From: Echiichthys vipera
Lineage: Eukaryota; Chordata; Actinopteri; Perciformes; Trachinidae
DNA: 64,000 nucleotides
Direction: 5' to 3'
NCBI GenBank assembly: GCA_963691815.1
Contig: OY829661.1
Location: forward strand, 21,875,390 to 21,939,389
Part shown: positions 11,932 through 26,500 of the stretch, piece by piece
How the letters are laid out: each line of letters begins with the position of its first letter
Numbering within the stretch: position 1 is the stretch's first letter
Position numbers and translations under genes: made by a program
The notes under the pieces: generated by a model
Told to the model about the DNA's origin: nothing
The model's database searches: none
Seen by the model: only the letters and a program-made list of their open reading frames with translations

Positions 11932-13203
11932 GTGGTGCTGTGGATCTTGGTTACATTCCATTCAATGCAATTTCTCTGGTCCCCCATGCTGTGATGTAGT
12001 GGACATACTGCAATGAAGTGATTTTTGTTTCTTATTTTGCACTCACTCGTTTGAATATGGGAACCCTCTCACTGGCAAAAAAAAGTTAGTTTAGACCATT
12101 TAATATTATCACTAAGAAGAACTGGTTTTTATTTTTTACGCTCTGCTTCTCACAATGCACTATGGGTCTTAATAACGATCATCTGTGAAGCATGTTCCTT
12201 CGCTTTAACTCTTCGTATCTTCTCTTTTTCATTTTCATCTCTCTGGTGTTTCTCTTCAGTTTGTAGACTTAAGCATAACAAGTGCCTCGCTTTAAGTGTT
12301 AGGAGATATTTCCATATTACTGAAAACCACGAGTAACAATCAATCCATGAAGCCACCATGCCTTATTGGTTGCATAATTAATTAAGAGTGAGTTGTGAAG
12401 GAGCCAAGACGACATTTGACAGTTGTCGACAAAAGCCATTATCCTCAAAATTGAAGTCAGACTGTCCAAACTAGCTGTCGCTTTTGCAGAACTGGAACAT
12501 TGCGTGTTGTGGAAATAGTTCTGACTATAAAGAGGCATGTTTCACTGTGGGCTTTACAAATACTTCTTTAATTCTGTCGAGCTTCTATCTCCGACTCTTT
12601 TCTTCTTATTTTACCGTCCATCTCTCCTCTCAGAATCTATCCTGTTTCCTTTCCCAGCCGACAAAGGAAGGCAAGGATTTTAAAGCACAACCTTTTCTAA
12701 ATGCATGTTTTCTCAGGTTTCAATATAGTCTCAATGGTTTAATAGTATATGGGGAAAATATATACAAAGAATATAACAGAAGAAAAAAAAAAAAAGATTA
12801 ATTTTGTTGCTGTTTGAAACTGAAAAACAAAACTGAAGAGAAAATATCCCAAAAAGTGCCAGTGAAAGGGCTGCCGCCATCCTCGTACGAAACTCTGCTG
12901 TTTAGCTGTGACTGCGCGATGTTTTTCAATATAGGATATTTTATCTGAAAATAGAACTATTTATCATTAATATTAAAGCAATAGCGCATTAATGGTGATG
13001 AGTGTGTTGATGAAGAAATGGATGAGCATATTATGGGTAAATGTTAGATTCACACGTGGTGGAATTTTGTACTTTATTTATTATTACTAATAATAATGAT
13101 AATGATTTCAAAAGTTGCATTGCTAAACCCAAACTGTTCTGTTTTTTAATTTTGATTTTATTTCATGGCTTGTATATTATCCTTTTGTATGTGCTCTTTT
13201 TGT

Positions 13204-13209
13204 AATAAA
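13204..13209 (+). terminator. AATAAA poly(A) signal, candidate rnf165 3' end
   Basis: AATAAA followed within 25 bases by GTGCTTGTTTTTCTGTC, a typical GU/U-rich downstream element. Further AATAAA matches at 13800 and 13828 are alternatives. Confidence 0.5.
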
Positions 13210-13225
13210 TTGGACAAAAAGTGCT

Positions 13226-14031
13226 TGTTTTTCTGTCTTATATAGTCCCGTAGGATCTCAGCTCCTCCTCCGACGATGAAATGTGGTTCTAATTCGACTC
13301 TTTGACACTTAAGAAGCTGTCGTTTGATACAACGAATGCCGGTTTCATCCCCTTTTTACATCAAGTGGAAAAATTGAGATGTACTGAGCATCATTTCATG
13401 CACATTCTTCAGTTTGACATATAGCATTGGTGTTAACTTAAGAGTCACTAGACTTTAAAACAGTTAACTGATTCCTTTTTCACATTTTCACATATCTTTA
13501 TACCTTTATATTTTTACACACACAACAGCAATTCCATTTAGGTCTGTTTTGGTCTGTTTTAAGGAACATATATGGCTCTTAAGTTGCCAAATGTCCCACT
13601 ATCTTCACCAGCTAGTCACTCACTGTGTCTGTTTGGCGTCGAGCAGGTAGTGTACAGTAGGTTTATCAGAGCCTTTTCCTGGCAAACAGCTGTCTGCTGC
13701 TGGACACTGATTGACGAGTAGTAAACCAGAAAAGAAAAACCAAACCATTGAATTTAAATACGTTTAAATGTGCTGTATGAGTCTTTAAACCAATATCATA
13801 ATAAACTTTTGACTAGTGCAGCTTTAAAATAAAGCTCTAGGTTTAGACGTTTGGATGAACACACCAGTGAATCAAACAGGCTGAAGGCGTTATTGATTAT
13901 TGCAAAAGAGTTTAATATTTTATAAAACCTTCATTATAACAAAACAACTGAACAAACTATCCCTGACATATGAAACTTAAAAACAATGGCACGTTCAGTC
14001 TCCTGACCTAAGAAGATGTTTCAGTGCAGGC
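13226..14031. other. gap between the convergent rnf165 and loxhd1 genes
   Basis: About 0.8 kb of A/T-rich DNA with no gene seen. AATAAA occurs at 13800 and 13828 on the plus strand as alternative rnf165 ends. Confidence 0.5.
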
Positions 14032-14037
14032 TTTATT
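14032..14037 (-). terminator. AATAAA poly(A) signal, candidate loxhd1 3' end
   Basis: TTTATT on the plus strand, AATAAA on the minus strand, 143 nt past the loxhd1 stop. This would give a short 3' UTR. Confidence 0.55.
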
Positions 14038-14179
14038 TCCAGGTAGCATTGAATATGTAATTTTAATATAATAATAATAATAATAAAAAATGTAGTGTAA
14101 AAATCTGTCTCCTTTCCTGAGCTATAAAGCAGAATCTCTTTGGTCATTACTTTTGGTTTTGTATAAATAAGTCGTTTTT

Positions 14180-14660
14180 CTAGTATTTCGGGTAGAAGAC
14201 CCTGGCGATCTGCCTGTCCGCCCTCTTAGAGTCCAGCCACTTCCCACAGAGAAAGATAGTGGTGACACCATTTGCTGTGTTAGTCACTTCCACGCGATCC
14301 AGCAGCCAGCCGGGGCTCAGACCGGAGTTGTCGTGCTCCACTCGGACTTTCTGCAGCTCTCCCATGTCCAGCATTTCGAGCAGGAAACGGTCCGTCTGCT
14401 CCCGTTCGAAAAGGTTACGAAACTTCTGCCGCAGTTGCCGGCTGCCCGAGTCTCCATTGGAGCCGTAGATAGTGATGAACACATTGGCGTCTGTGCCCGC
14501 TCCCTTCTCATCGCCTGTGATGACGATGATCTCGTACTTGAAGGGCACCAGGCTTCGAGCTTTACTGGCGAAGCTCTCGATGGCCTTTGTGCACTCAAAG
14601 GTCAAGAAATCATCCCTCTTTGGAGAGAGAGGGACGAGGGCATTGCAGCTGAAGATGTAC
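14180..14660 (-). CDS. loxhd1: loxhd1 exon 41 (PLAT 15 end, C-terminal PLAT, stop)
   Basis: Encodes YIFSCNALVPLSPKRDDFLT, TKAIESFASKARSLVPFKYE, then a full last PLAT in one exon (VITGDEKGAGTDANVFITIY, LFEREQTDRFLLEMLDMGEL, HDNSGLSPGWLLDRVEVTN) ending VFYPKY and TAG. Confidence 0.95.
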
Positions 14661-17555
14661 CTGGAGGAGAAAACACAGAGAATGAACAACGATGTGTAGA
14701 ATGGAGGACTTCACCGGGTCACTGAGCAGTAACTGATGTCTTACTTGTTTCCCAGTTCCCTTTCAGTGACGACGACCTCCTCCACATGCCAGTAAACCTC
14801 CCCCTTTACTTTCTTTCCATCCTTGGGTGTGTGGCCCAGGCAGATACCAGCGATGTCCCCCAGGTTTTTGGATGAAAACTCAAACCTGTCAACATTTCCC
14901 CTAAAGAGAAGAGAGGAAAATAAGCATGTCAGAGCGAGTAGCTGTTCACTTAAATTGGCCCACCCCACACCACTTTAAATTCATGTCACTGCCAATTTGT
15001 TCTGGATGGTGTAATGTCATCATAGAGGATGGCAGCGTTGGTCTGAGCTCAAATGCTCAGTGCTTGTGGGATAACAAGTGTAAAGGCAGAATTAGGGGGG
15101 AGAGGAAGCCCATTTCTTTAAGCTTTTTCATGTAAACAAGTCGCAGCTCATTAAATTAAGTACCTACCGCATGAACCTCTTCTTCTTTGAGGAGTTCTCC
15201 ATTACAAATTCTTTTGATCGGCCCTTCTTCCCCTCAAGTACAATCCAGGCATTTTCTTTGGTTTCAGTGTCTCCAGTTGTGATACAAATTTCGTATTCTT
15301 TCAGGGAGGAAACATGGACAGTTAAAATAGAGTCTCCCACTGCCTCATCTCCACACAGAACATACAGCATACATAAAGATGTGTTAGCACAGACATACTG
15401 TATATGTGATGAATGAAAAAACTTAGAATCCTTAACGTTTCATGAAACCAAATCACATTTTTGATACCATTTATAGTCTGCATTTTTTCTGTAACAGTAA
15501 TTTAATGTATTTACACTGAATAATTACATCTCTTAGTAGTTCTCATTGTTATTTCCACATTCCATTTCCATTTTCGTGGAAAAAATACAGGACGTAATTA
15601 AATTTTGTCTCATTGATAGCCATACTTGTCTTCTCGTCCAGGTCCAAGTAGTCGTTGTTAGCACACGCCAGCTCTCTCATTATCTGTCCATCATCGTCAT
15701 TCTTGGCAAGCCAGCGATCACATGGGAAACGAAATGTTTTGTCCATGATCTCATCCTTTACATCAATATAGTCCAAGTGCCACCCTGGAGCAGGACCTGG
15801 GGGGAATGTGATCAAGGGGGAAAAACACACTAAGTAAAAATGTTGAGTGATGAAAGTGGATCTCTCAGGCCAATGTGCAAAAAGCTGTGCCACCCTTTCA
15901 GGTTCCCCCAAAGCCGGACAGTGATGTAGCAGTTGTTGGTGTTGGATAGCAGCTCCATTAAGCCATCAACTGTGATTCAGACATCTCCTTTGATGTCAGA
16001 CTAAAGATCTGTGGCCAGATTTATCTTAGGTTAAGTGACTGTTGATTTAAATCCAGCACTGCGTCTTGGCAATGTGTGCAGTGTGTGCAGATGAACAGTG
16101 TTTGGCTTCCCTATGTGGCCGCAAAGCACAAGGGAGGTTCACAGGCTGTCCACTGATATCTGCTATATGATGCGAAATACATTGTTTAAAGTCTTCACAA
16201 GCTGCTAAAATCTGCTGCAACACTTTGCGGGGACTTGAAATCCTTTACAGTTGAAACTTAAACCTGGAGTAGGCAGTTTATTTGTGCCGTTTTTGGTCAA
16301 AAAAATCCACAATACTGTTTCATCATTTTGAAATTAAGGTGTTCTGGGAGAAAACTTGACGTCTGCACCTCATCTTGGCTCTGTTTTCAGGCTTTAGAAA
16401 ATCCAGCCCGTGATGGGAGACTTTGGCCAATTACAGGTCATTTCAGAGAGAGAAAGCGTTCTTATTGGTTCAGGACAGAGAGGGAAGAAGGACAGCTGCA
16501 AGAAAAGGTCTCTCTTTGTTTTAAATTCTGCCATTTTCTTTTGCTTTTTACTTACTGCCGCTTTAAACCTTATTTTACATAGCACTTTTCACGATGACAG
16601 TTACAAAGTGCAGAACTATTCAGGCCAACGTGCAGAGCGACTGTCTGAGGGCTGACCTGAGTTGTCGTGCCAGACTCGTACTTTGGAGAGCTCTCCCATG
16701 CTGAGGATATCCGAGAAGCGAAACGTGTCCACCTGCTTGCGCTCAAACTTGTTGGACTTGTTGCACTCTTTCAATGCCAGCGTCCCTGTGTCTCCGTTCT
16801 CTCCGAAAATGATGAGCCACACTTTGGCATCAGTGCCTGCCCCTGAGGAGACAGAAGATAGTCACCATTTAGAAACATTTATCAGAATTTCTGCTTCCAT
16901 AGAACAAAAACATGTTGGATTATAACAAAATCTTTGCAATATACTGTGAATTAACTGTGCTCCGATTTTCCAGCTTTAAAATCAAAATAGTTTCATTTAA
17001 ACGTCATTGTAATGACATTTCTGAATTGTATATTTTTCTAATTAATAACTTAAAGTGATGAATGAAACAAACTATAAAATGTACTTGATATTATTCTTGT
17101 AAATTGCACTTTGATGTAGATCTTTTAACTAATGCAGAGACTTCAAAACCCTGAAGAAACAGATCGGCTAACGACCAGCCACATCATGCAAGGAGTAAAG
17201 TGAGCAGTAGGGAAAGGCACGTTTTGTGACTCACACAGCCCGTCTATACTCCCTCTGTGCTTCATTATTTCATTACAGTGAGTTCATTAAAGTTCTACAC
17301 ATGTCCACGCACTAAACTAAAATAAATTATGATATTTTATACTCTGATATGAATTAACAGTTCTGTAGTTTTAATGAGCAATAACAGTGTTAGCATTGCA
17401 TTTTATGTTGCTGTTCCCTTTAAATCATCATTTTATGTTCACATACCTCCATAAATGCTTGACATTCAATGCCACTTCACACTTTACATGCAAATCATCC
17501 TATAATACTCCCAAGGGAGAAAATTACCTTATGCACAGCATCGCCTTTATAGCGT

Positions 17556-17593
<38 letters not shown>

Positions 17594-20500
17594 TGTGTGT
17601 GTGTGTGTGTGCGTGTGTGTTAGCCTGGCTCATTATTCCTCCCAGAGCCTCAGTGGTGATGCGGAGCTACGTCTTAGCTTCCAGTAACAGCCAAGGGCAG
17701 AGAGCTGTCCTTTGAAGTCGGATCAGACTTCCCAACACGCTATCGTATTGATCAGCAGCACTACAGAGTTATAGGAAATACTGCATGAAGGAAAGAGAGG
17801 ATGCGTACGGTTTTTGGGAAAGGATTTCTTTCATTACCATGTTAGACTTAAACCTGACTGGACAGGTTAAATGAGGAAAGGACCTATGTAACATATCCCT
17901 GACCTCAGCCTTGAGCTTTGGATAGTGGTTGAAATAATGAGATTACAGACATAAATAGTCTCCACAAGGTTGTAGCACTAATTTGGCACTACAGGGTGAG
18001 GAGTTCACTCATCTTAGAAATATCAAGCCACCGTGCACTTTGAACTTTGCCATTTACGCACCTGCGGGTTACCCTGTTTTTTGAAAGAGTTCAGAAAACA
18101 ATCATGAGAGGTGATGGCAAGGTGGACCCAGGACATGACTTGACAGATGAAATCTCTCATCTGACATTTGAGTTCCTCAGGATCCCCCAGGAAAACATGG
18201 AGGATTTTACTGATGAAAGCGGATGTCTCTGCTCACTCCGAGCATCCCTGGATCTGACCTGACACTGACCCAGAGATGAAAGGATGGATTGGTGGATAAC
18301 GTTGCTGTGCCTAATTATTGGACTTAGCCCTCCTCTGTTGAATGTGTTAAAACTCTTCAGTTCCTCTGCCTCCAAGGTGTGATCCAAACGTTAACAGTTA
18401 AAGGTGTTCCCAAAAGATCAGTCCTAGGTCCCCTTCTTTTTCTGGTGTAAATGCTAAAAAACATTTGATTAGATATTACTGAGACACTTTAGATCAGTGG
18501 TTTCTAATCTGAGGGTCAGGACTAGGACAGGACAGTCACTTTATAATTAATAGTATAGAAATTGGTAGTTTTATATCTTCAGAGTGTTAAAAAGTCTTCA
18601 AATAAACTAGATAAAAACACTGACATATGCAAGCTGCGATGATGAGGCACAAATAGATATATTTTTTTGAAAAGTATATCTAATGATGTAAGCATAGAAA
18701 TAAATAAAACATATCCCGAGTTTGTAATAACCACCGTGTACTCATTTTCACAGGAAAAGTGAAAGAAAGACTGCAACAGGACAGTTTACTGCACATTCAC
18801 AGTTTTAAACTGGAATACCCGATAAACTCAACAAAACGTTTTTGAGGAAGCGACAGCCGACATGAGTTGAGAACTTACCTGCATTGTCACTGGTCTTGAC
18901 CTGGACTATATAGGTGGTGGGCTCCACCATCATCTCCTCGTCCACCATAGCAGCCATCTCGCAGATCATGGTTCTCTTGGGTCCATGTGTCCTGGAAAGC
19001 CACTCCTCATAGGTGAACACAGACACCTCCTCTGTGGTCAGGTTACGCATGATCACCTAGATGCACAGAGTTAGCACCTTTGAATTTCATTCATGTCACT
19101 CAGAATCCTGACATGGATGTTTTTTATGATCCACTGTGTTTTGTGATTAAAAGTATGACGCCAAAAGTGTATGCATGCACACTTTTTCTAACTTCCTAGC
19201 TATGGATCCGCTTGTAACAAGAACATACAATCAGTACAAGACAGAGTTTTAAAGCGCAGATTTAACCTGAATTCTGATATAATGTGGAAGAAAGTACAGC
19301 TCTGCTAGTGGCTCTGTGAGGTTAGGCACAATGGAGCTTTGAGTTAAATGCTAACATGCTCCCAATGAGAACGGTAACATTCTGAATTTCAGCAGGTTCA
19401 CTCTAAAGTGTCTTAGTTTTGCAGCGGTTCTGTCATAAAAACCAAAACACATTTGACCTGATGATGGTGGTAGAGGAAAAGTTAAGGGATCAACCATATC
19501 AATGTTAGTTATCCAAGTTGGTACAATTCATGGTGAGGGGAACATGAAAGCCTGAACCGAATTTCATATCAATCCAATAGTTCAAACATCTTGGAGGCAT
19601 GGGATCACCAAAGTCATTAAAATTCATCCTCTGGGAACCATGAATATACAAAAATCTCATGTCCATCAATCAAATACAAGTAATACTTTGGTCTGAATTA
19701 AACGGGTAAACCAACATCCCTAGAGCCACTAGCAGGGATAAACACCAGATGAATATATGAATAAGTGCTGTGTCATACATTGTCATATTGAGGACACTAA
19801 TGTGTTACCGTGTGTGAACCCAAACCCTGCCTCTCCAAGGATGTCTGATCACTAGTCCTGGGAAACATTTCATTACCAGACAAAGACTCAGCTCAGGCAG
19901 CCACACTCGTATTACCTCTCCACTCTGCATATTTATTTGGGCAGATTACTATGCTGGCAGTCTGCCCGGTGCACTGTTGTGTTCATTTCAATACATAGAC
20001 CCAGCAATCCATAAAGGCAGCACATCTGCTTGTGATGCTGAACACACAAGGCTCTGTGCAGGGTCAAGTCAAGGAGATGTTTGCAGTCGCTGAGTCCCAG
20101 GCACGGACGGACAGGGCTTGGTATTGTTCCTGACTGCTCTGCTGCTCTGCAGGCATGGTGCCTTTACCAGAGAAGACATTTGCATAGGAAATGTGTTCTG
20201 TTTCATCAAAGCATTTGGCCTGAGACATCAGACTGAATTTGGAGGTGAGCAGTGATGTTGTCCTCACAGGGTCAGCCAAAGAGAAAAAGTACTGAACCTA
20301 TTTGGGAAACTATATATATTAATGCAGTTCATTATTTTGCAGGACTATGCATTCAAAATTGGTGATATTTGCACTAAGACTCACCAATTCACACTGAAAG
20401 GAAATTTAAAATCAAAAGTTTTCTTTCTCTGATGATCACACTCATTACTGCCTGTTTGTGTGCATGTGTGTACTGTGTGTGTGTGCGGGCGTGTGTGTGA

Positions 20501-23500
20501 TGCCAAAAACCTCAACAACGTGAGTGATAATGGTGAATAAAATGGGTCAATATGCTCACTCCAGGAACTCTGGGCCCTGCTGTATGTGTGTGTGTGTGTG
20601 TGTTTGTGTGGGTGGGTGAATCATTGACCATTCTCCTGCAGGCAGGGATAGATGTGTGTGTGTAGTGTCTGTGTGATATAATAGATTGAATGATCCTGTG
20701 ACCTACAGCATTCAGAGTGCAGGCATAAAAACACAAACCTGTGACTGCTCTGTATGTAGTATTGATTTTGGAAGATGCTAACAGTTACTGTTCTGCTTTT
20801 TATGCTCCTGGTTTTATGTTTTATGGATGAGCTCTGCAGTTTCTTCTTCATAACCAATTAGGCCTTGACAAGATTTAAGGAGACCTGTGCATCATGCATG
20901 GTCAGCTTATTCTGGAGACTTAAACCTGCTTAGAGCTTTCATTTTGCTGTAATCTGTAATCTATTTTCTTGCATGTGAACATCTCCTGAACACGCAGAGA
21001 GAGTGCACGGCCGATTTAGCATTACACTCCTGTGGAGTTGTCAGACTCTTCACAGACAGTTTAAAAAACAATATACAAATTGATACAGCAGAACCTGAGA
21101 CACGTCTGTCATATTCTACGTATTGGTCTTCCGGCCCCTGACGGTTGAGTGTGTTATACTAGCAGCTGCAGATGGGGCCTCTGGATGTTGGCCTCAAGCA
21201 GAGTTGAGGAGCGGGTTACTTTTCCAACATTCAGTTCAGGAGTCCTCCTCAATATATTCAAACAGACTTTGATGTGTAAAATCAGTCGAGTTTTTCTCTT
21301 AAGGTGAGCTGACCTTATCCAGAAACCAGTCAGGTCGACTGCCGGAGCCATCAATACGAAGCCTCATTTTCCTCAGTGGAGCAATGTCATCAATCTCCAT
21401 GTTGAAAGTGTCCTCCTGACCACGCTCAAATCTGTTATCCACCACACAAACAACACAGATTTTTATTATCAGCAGCATAATGAAACGGTCTCTTTGTTTG
21501 GAAGTTTTATGACGTCAGTTTTTGGCTACCTTACCTGTCCTCGTTCTTCTGCAGCAGCATCTCCTCTGTGGTGCCGTTGGCTCCAAACACAGACATGAAG
21601 ATCTGGGTGTCAGTTCCTGCGTTCTGCACGTCTCCTGTCACTACGGTCACCTCGTAAATAATCTGACGTGAAAATATTAGACATTTTACTTACAGTATTA
21701 CCTTGAAAACATAACTAAACAAACTCATAAATTACAAACAAAGGTCATATAAATGAATCTAAATTGATAAGTAAACATTTTTGATTTTCAGCATGTATGT
21801 GGTGACAGATGTTCTGAAGTCAGCACCTAAAGTATTCAGGAATGCGGCCATTTCAAGGTACACATATGGGACCTTAACTCTTATATATCTACTGTATGTT
21901 GATACAGTAAAAATGCTTGAATTGTGTCTGTATTCAGAGATGTCTTCAGCTCAGATGTATCAGTCACTGTCAGGAATTGTTTATTTTTTCCACTAACCAA
22001 AACTAAAAAAATAACAACATTTCCGACTTACTGGTATTTCCATATATTTTATAAAAAACCCTTTACCACTTATTTTGAAAACAAGATGTAGTCACATGTG
22101 TTTTTTCACAAACTTTCCCAGAGTGTGTCCTGTCATTTCTCTCCATCAGCTCCTTCTAGGCCGTTTGAATGACTTTAAGAAGCGTCAGTACAGATACGGA
22201 TGCACGATAGTTGAAGCATCGGCTGATTTGACCACGGAGATTCGAGTGACGGCTGGTTTGACTGCAGTCGAGAAAGACGGGCACTCACGTTGGCCGTATT
22301 ACCGTCAGCATAGTCTCGCATTGGCTGTCCTGTCTCCACAGGGCTGTGTCAGCACCGTCACCGCAATATGAAACCTGTCCGTGACAGTTTGCATGCAGCT
22401 TTTCGTATCTAGCTCTGCTTTTTATGTATGAAACCCAAAGTGTTTTCTATACTTGACTGTTTCCGTAGCTTTCACCATAGTGGAGATTTGCTGCCTTCTC
22501 ACTTCGGTTTGTTTTGGTAGAAATTGATATAATTTTACATATTTTATTCATATTTTATGTTTATTTTATATGTTATATGTATATGTTTTATATGTGCACC
22601 ATTCCCCTCAAAGTTAATAGCATACCATTGGTTTCATTAGTGACCGTATGATAGAAATGGACTCATTATCACTAGTCTGTTGCGGTAATTTGATTTGAAC
22701 TGTGATGTATGTTCTTAGCCATATGTTTTGTTCACATTTCACCTGCTGGCAGATGGCTATGGCCTCTGCATCCAGCACGTTGAATACTCTAGAAGTCAAA
22801 CCATCTCCTCGATCTTTGGCCAGCCAGCACTTGCAAGAAAAGATATATTTGACCCCTTTGGTTGGCACAGCAACAGACAGCTCATCAACCAGCCAGCAGC
22901 TCTCCGGAGTGGCCCCATCATGACCGAGCTGCAGGGAGGACGAGAAACAATCACTTCAAGCAACGTGGGTGTATTTTTCTGTATCTTCATGTGTGTATGT
23001 GTTTGCCTTATAGTGCACGGTCATCATTGAACAAGCAATACCTCCTCCCCTTCCTCACCTCAACCTTTTTGATCTCCCCCACATCTGAACCGTGGCACTG
23101 AAAGCTCTCCAGAGAGTCGGCCTCAAAGCCCTTCTTCTCGTCCGGCAGGTCCAGCCACAACCTTTCTGTCTGGGTGTGATTGGCCCCGATAATGATCACA
23201 TAAGCCCTGCTGGTGGTGCTCGCATCCCGCTCCAGCCCAGTACAGATGGTGATGTGGTATGGTATGACTGCGCAGGTAGGCCACAGCACAGCAAGATATT
23301 ATGTAAAGATCTATGTGTCAGAATTTCAATGACAGACATTCTCAGAGAAGAGAATCCAGTGTGTAATGCTGAGGATTTTTTCTTACTCGGGAGCTCAATT
23401 TCTTTCTCCTTCTTCTTTTTGCTCTTTTTGTTCATGTTACTGTCGACGCTCTTCACTGCCGGGGCTGAGTTCCTCTTTTTACTGTTTAGGCTCTCTCTAA

Positions 23501-26500
23501 CTCCTTCATAACCCTGAAAGAACACAGAAGACACATGCTGAGATCTATAGAAACACAGAAAAGGGCCTTGTGGATATATGAGCTTAAGACATCCAGTGAA
23601 ATGGTATTAAAATTTTTCTAACAAAACATTGTGTTGCACTTAAAGAATTCACCCAAATACCTGCCAAACTAATGATTTTCCCATTGGCCTCAGTTGTACT
23701 TAGACTCAGTGGTAATAAGTAAATGTTAGTATTCTAACAAATTAAAGTGGTAAACATTATACCTGCAAAACAACCACATGTTAATGTTTTTATTGTAAGA
23801 ATGTTAGCATTTAGTACATTCTGAGAGAGCCGCTTGCATGGCTGTAGACAGACTTGTTCAAATGAATTTTTTTAAAGCTGTGAGAACCACAATTTCTTTC
23901 ATTGGAAAAAGGATGGAAGCCAGAAACCTAAGAAATCGATATCTCAAATCCTCAGAATGTAGATCATAGGCACCTCTTACACACAGTCACAGACGGACGT
24001 CTTTCAGGCTACCTTCACATAGAAGACTCTCTCAATGCGTCGGTCCTCCCTCTTCCTGGACAGCCAACGTTCACACAAAAACAGAAAGACCTCTTCCGTA
24101 TCCACGTCAACCACCTCCACCTGGTCCAAGTACCAGTCAGCACTCATCATACTGTTATCGTGGCGGATTTTTATCTTGAAAACCTGTCCTAGGTCGACGG
24201 CCTCCATAGTGAACTTATCCACCTGGGGAGATAAAACGGGACCATACACACACACACATGTAATTTTAATGTTTTTTTTTTTTGTATGATAAATTTGCTG
24301 CATTCTTTTATCAAGCTGATAAATGTGTGGATAATACACAAAATGCTTTCTTACAGATCCCCGTTCAAACTTGTTGCTGTTTGTCTCGGACTTGCGGAGT
24401 TTCCTCTCCCCAGTGTCCCCCAGGTCTCCGTAAATCGTGAGGAAGACGTTAGCGTCAGTGCCGCCTCCATACACATCACCTGTCGTCACTGCCACCGTGT
24501 ATGTGTGAGCTGTAGGGGGATGGTAATCACATTCAAGCACACGGGGGATCAGTTTGAGTGCAACTGGCAGATAATCGAGAGAAAAGAAAGCAATTTTCTA
24601 ACGCTGTTTGATGCCACTTTCATGACAGAGACTCACTCAGGGATTAAAAAGTGCTCAAAAATGGGGGAAACAGGACGAGAACAGGGAGACAAATCCTGCA
24701 CATATTTTTGCATGTTTGTGTTTGTAAATGCAGCTGAATGTAATGTTTGTCTACGTATAATAACATACTCTCCAGGGCATCTTCCACCTCGACTTCGGTG
24801 ACTTTCAGGCTTCCGTCTCGTAAAAGTTTTTCAGTGATGATGTCAGAGGGCACCAGCTCTCTCACCGTTTCTCCATCATCCTCCGACTTTGCGAGCCAGC
24901 ACTCACATGGGAAGATGACAGTCTCTGAACCCTACAGAGAGGGAGAGGGGGCAACATGGCTAAAACATATCTACTACATCATTTGTGTAAGAGAAGAATC
25001 CATGAACACAGTGTCTTGTCTTTGTCTGTTAAAAATAAAATCACAGTGCTGGATTTCCCTTGTTTATCTGTGAAGAGAACATCTCCACCTACTGGTCAAA
25101 AATAGTGGTTGAGTGTTTCTAGTACGTGAGAGTAGGGAAAAAGCAAGTGTAAATCCTCTACAACCAATATTTGAGATGTAAGTTAAGCATAAAGGTACAT
25201 GTACTGAAATAAAGTCCGTTGATTTTTGAGGCACTTGCTACTTTATACCCTACTACATTTCACAGGCAAATACTTTAATTAACAGATGAAGATTTTCCAT
25301 GTAAAAAAATATGATCATCTTATAGAATATGATGCATTTTTATAGATTGTTAGCAAAAACACTTTATAAAGTAGATCAAATAGCTCAACCTCGATCTACT
25401 ACAAACATAAAATGTTACTTACAGATTAATGCATCAGCAATAATCATCAAATAATATAGGTGATGATAGTTTAACTCTAACCAGTACCCCTTTTTGACGC
25501 ATTTTGCTGATCTTGTTCTTTTACTTGTAACTGAGTATTTTTATTTTACAGTATTGCAACTGGAGCTGTCCTTTTTGGCAGTACCTTTCCCTTCCTGAGC
25601 AGACGTCTGATCTCCACTCTGTCCAGATGCCAGCCTGGGTTGACCCCGCGGTTGTCATGGCCGATCCGAATCTTTTCAATTAAATCCCCCACATCTTCTA
25701 GCTGCACAGAAAGCAGCAAACATCACTGAATTCATTCAGTATTGCCAGGGGAGGGCAGTGCCTCCAGAGCTTGTTGAATTCACTTATTCTACTTATTTAT
25801 CTGTTTATGACTATTCACTGTTATTATACCTCAACAATAAACATGTCCTCAGCTCCTCTCTCAAAGTACATCCTCCTCTCCCGCTTGTTGACACACAGAG
25901 ACTTCTGCTGAGTGCACACTGCATCTCGCCCGTACAGGACAATGAAGACGTCTGCATCTGTACCAGCTCCAAACACGTCACTCGTGAAGATTTTAATTTC
26001 ATAAGGAACAACTACAAAAAACAAAAAAAAACAATTAAATGCATGAAATGACAAATATCTTCTTTTCTGTAAGTGTGATGTAGACTCTCATGCAATGACG
26101 ATTTACATGGTGTGTAAAGTTCCGTCTGAAGAGGATTAGGGAAAAGGTCCCTGGCGATGGCCCCGTCGTCCTCCCCTTTATCTAACCAACGACCACAGGG
26201 GAAGCGCAGTTTCTGTCCAAGAGACGGAGCATCAATCTCCACCCAGTCAAGGAACCAGCCTGCTGATCCTCCGCCTTAAACATTTACACAAATTACTGCA
26301 ATAACTCATGTAGACTCCTTTTTGTAGTATGCATTGCACAGGCAGGGAGTCTGTCCTACTGTACCACAGTTGTCGTGTCCAATATGCAGCTTTTTTAGTG
26401 GTCCGATGTCCACAGCTTCCACAATGAACTCGTCGATCAGACCCCGCTCAAACTTATTCTTATGAGTCTTTGAAGCCTTCAGGTTAATTATCCCTGTCGA

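Larger units (their letters stand above)
8584..13225 (+). other. rnf165: putative rnf165 3' untranslated region
   Basis: No convincing coding ORF lies between the rnf165 stop and the first canonical AATAAA that I find, at 13204-13209, which is followed by a GT-rich stretch. The region holds A/T runs, a GT microsatellite (about 9510-9541), a CT run (11891-11929) and a repeat relic (about 11180-11462). Inference: a long 3' UTR as in mammals, but the transcript could end earlier at a non-canonical signal. Confidence 0.45.

Noticed and set aside
14333..14725. 130-codon plus-strand ORF opposite the last loxhd1 exon
   Set aside because: Antisense shadow of the C-terminal PLAT coding sequence.
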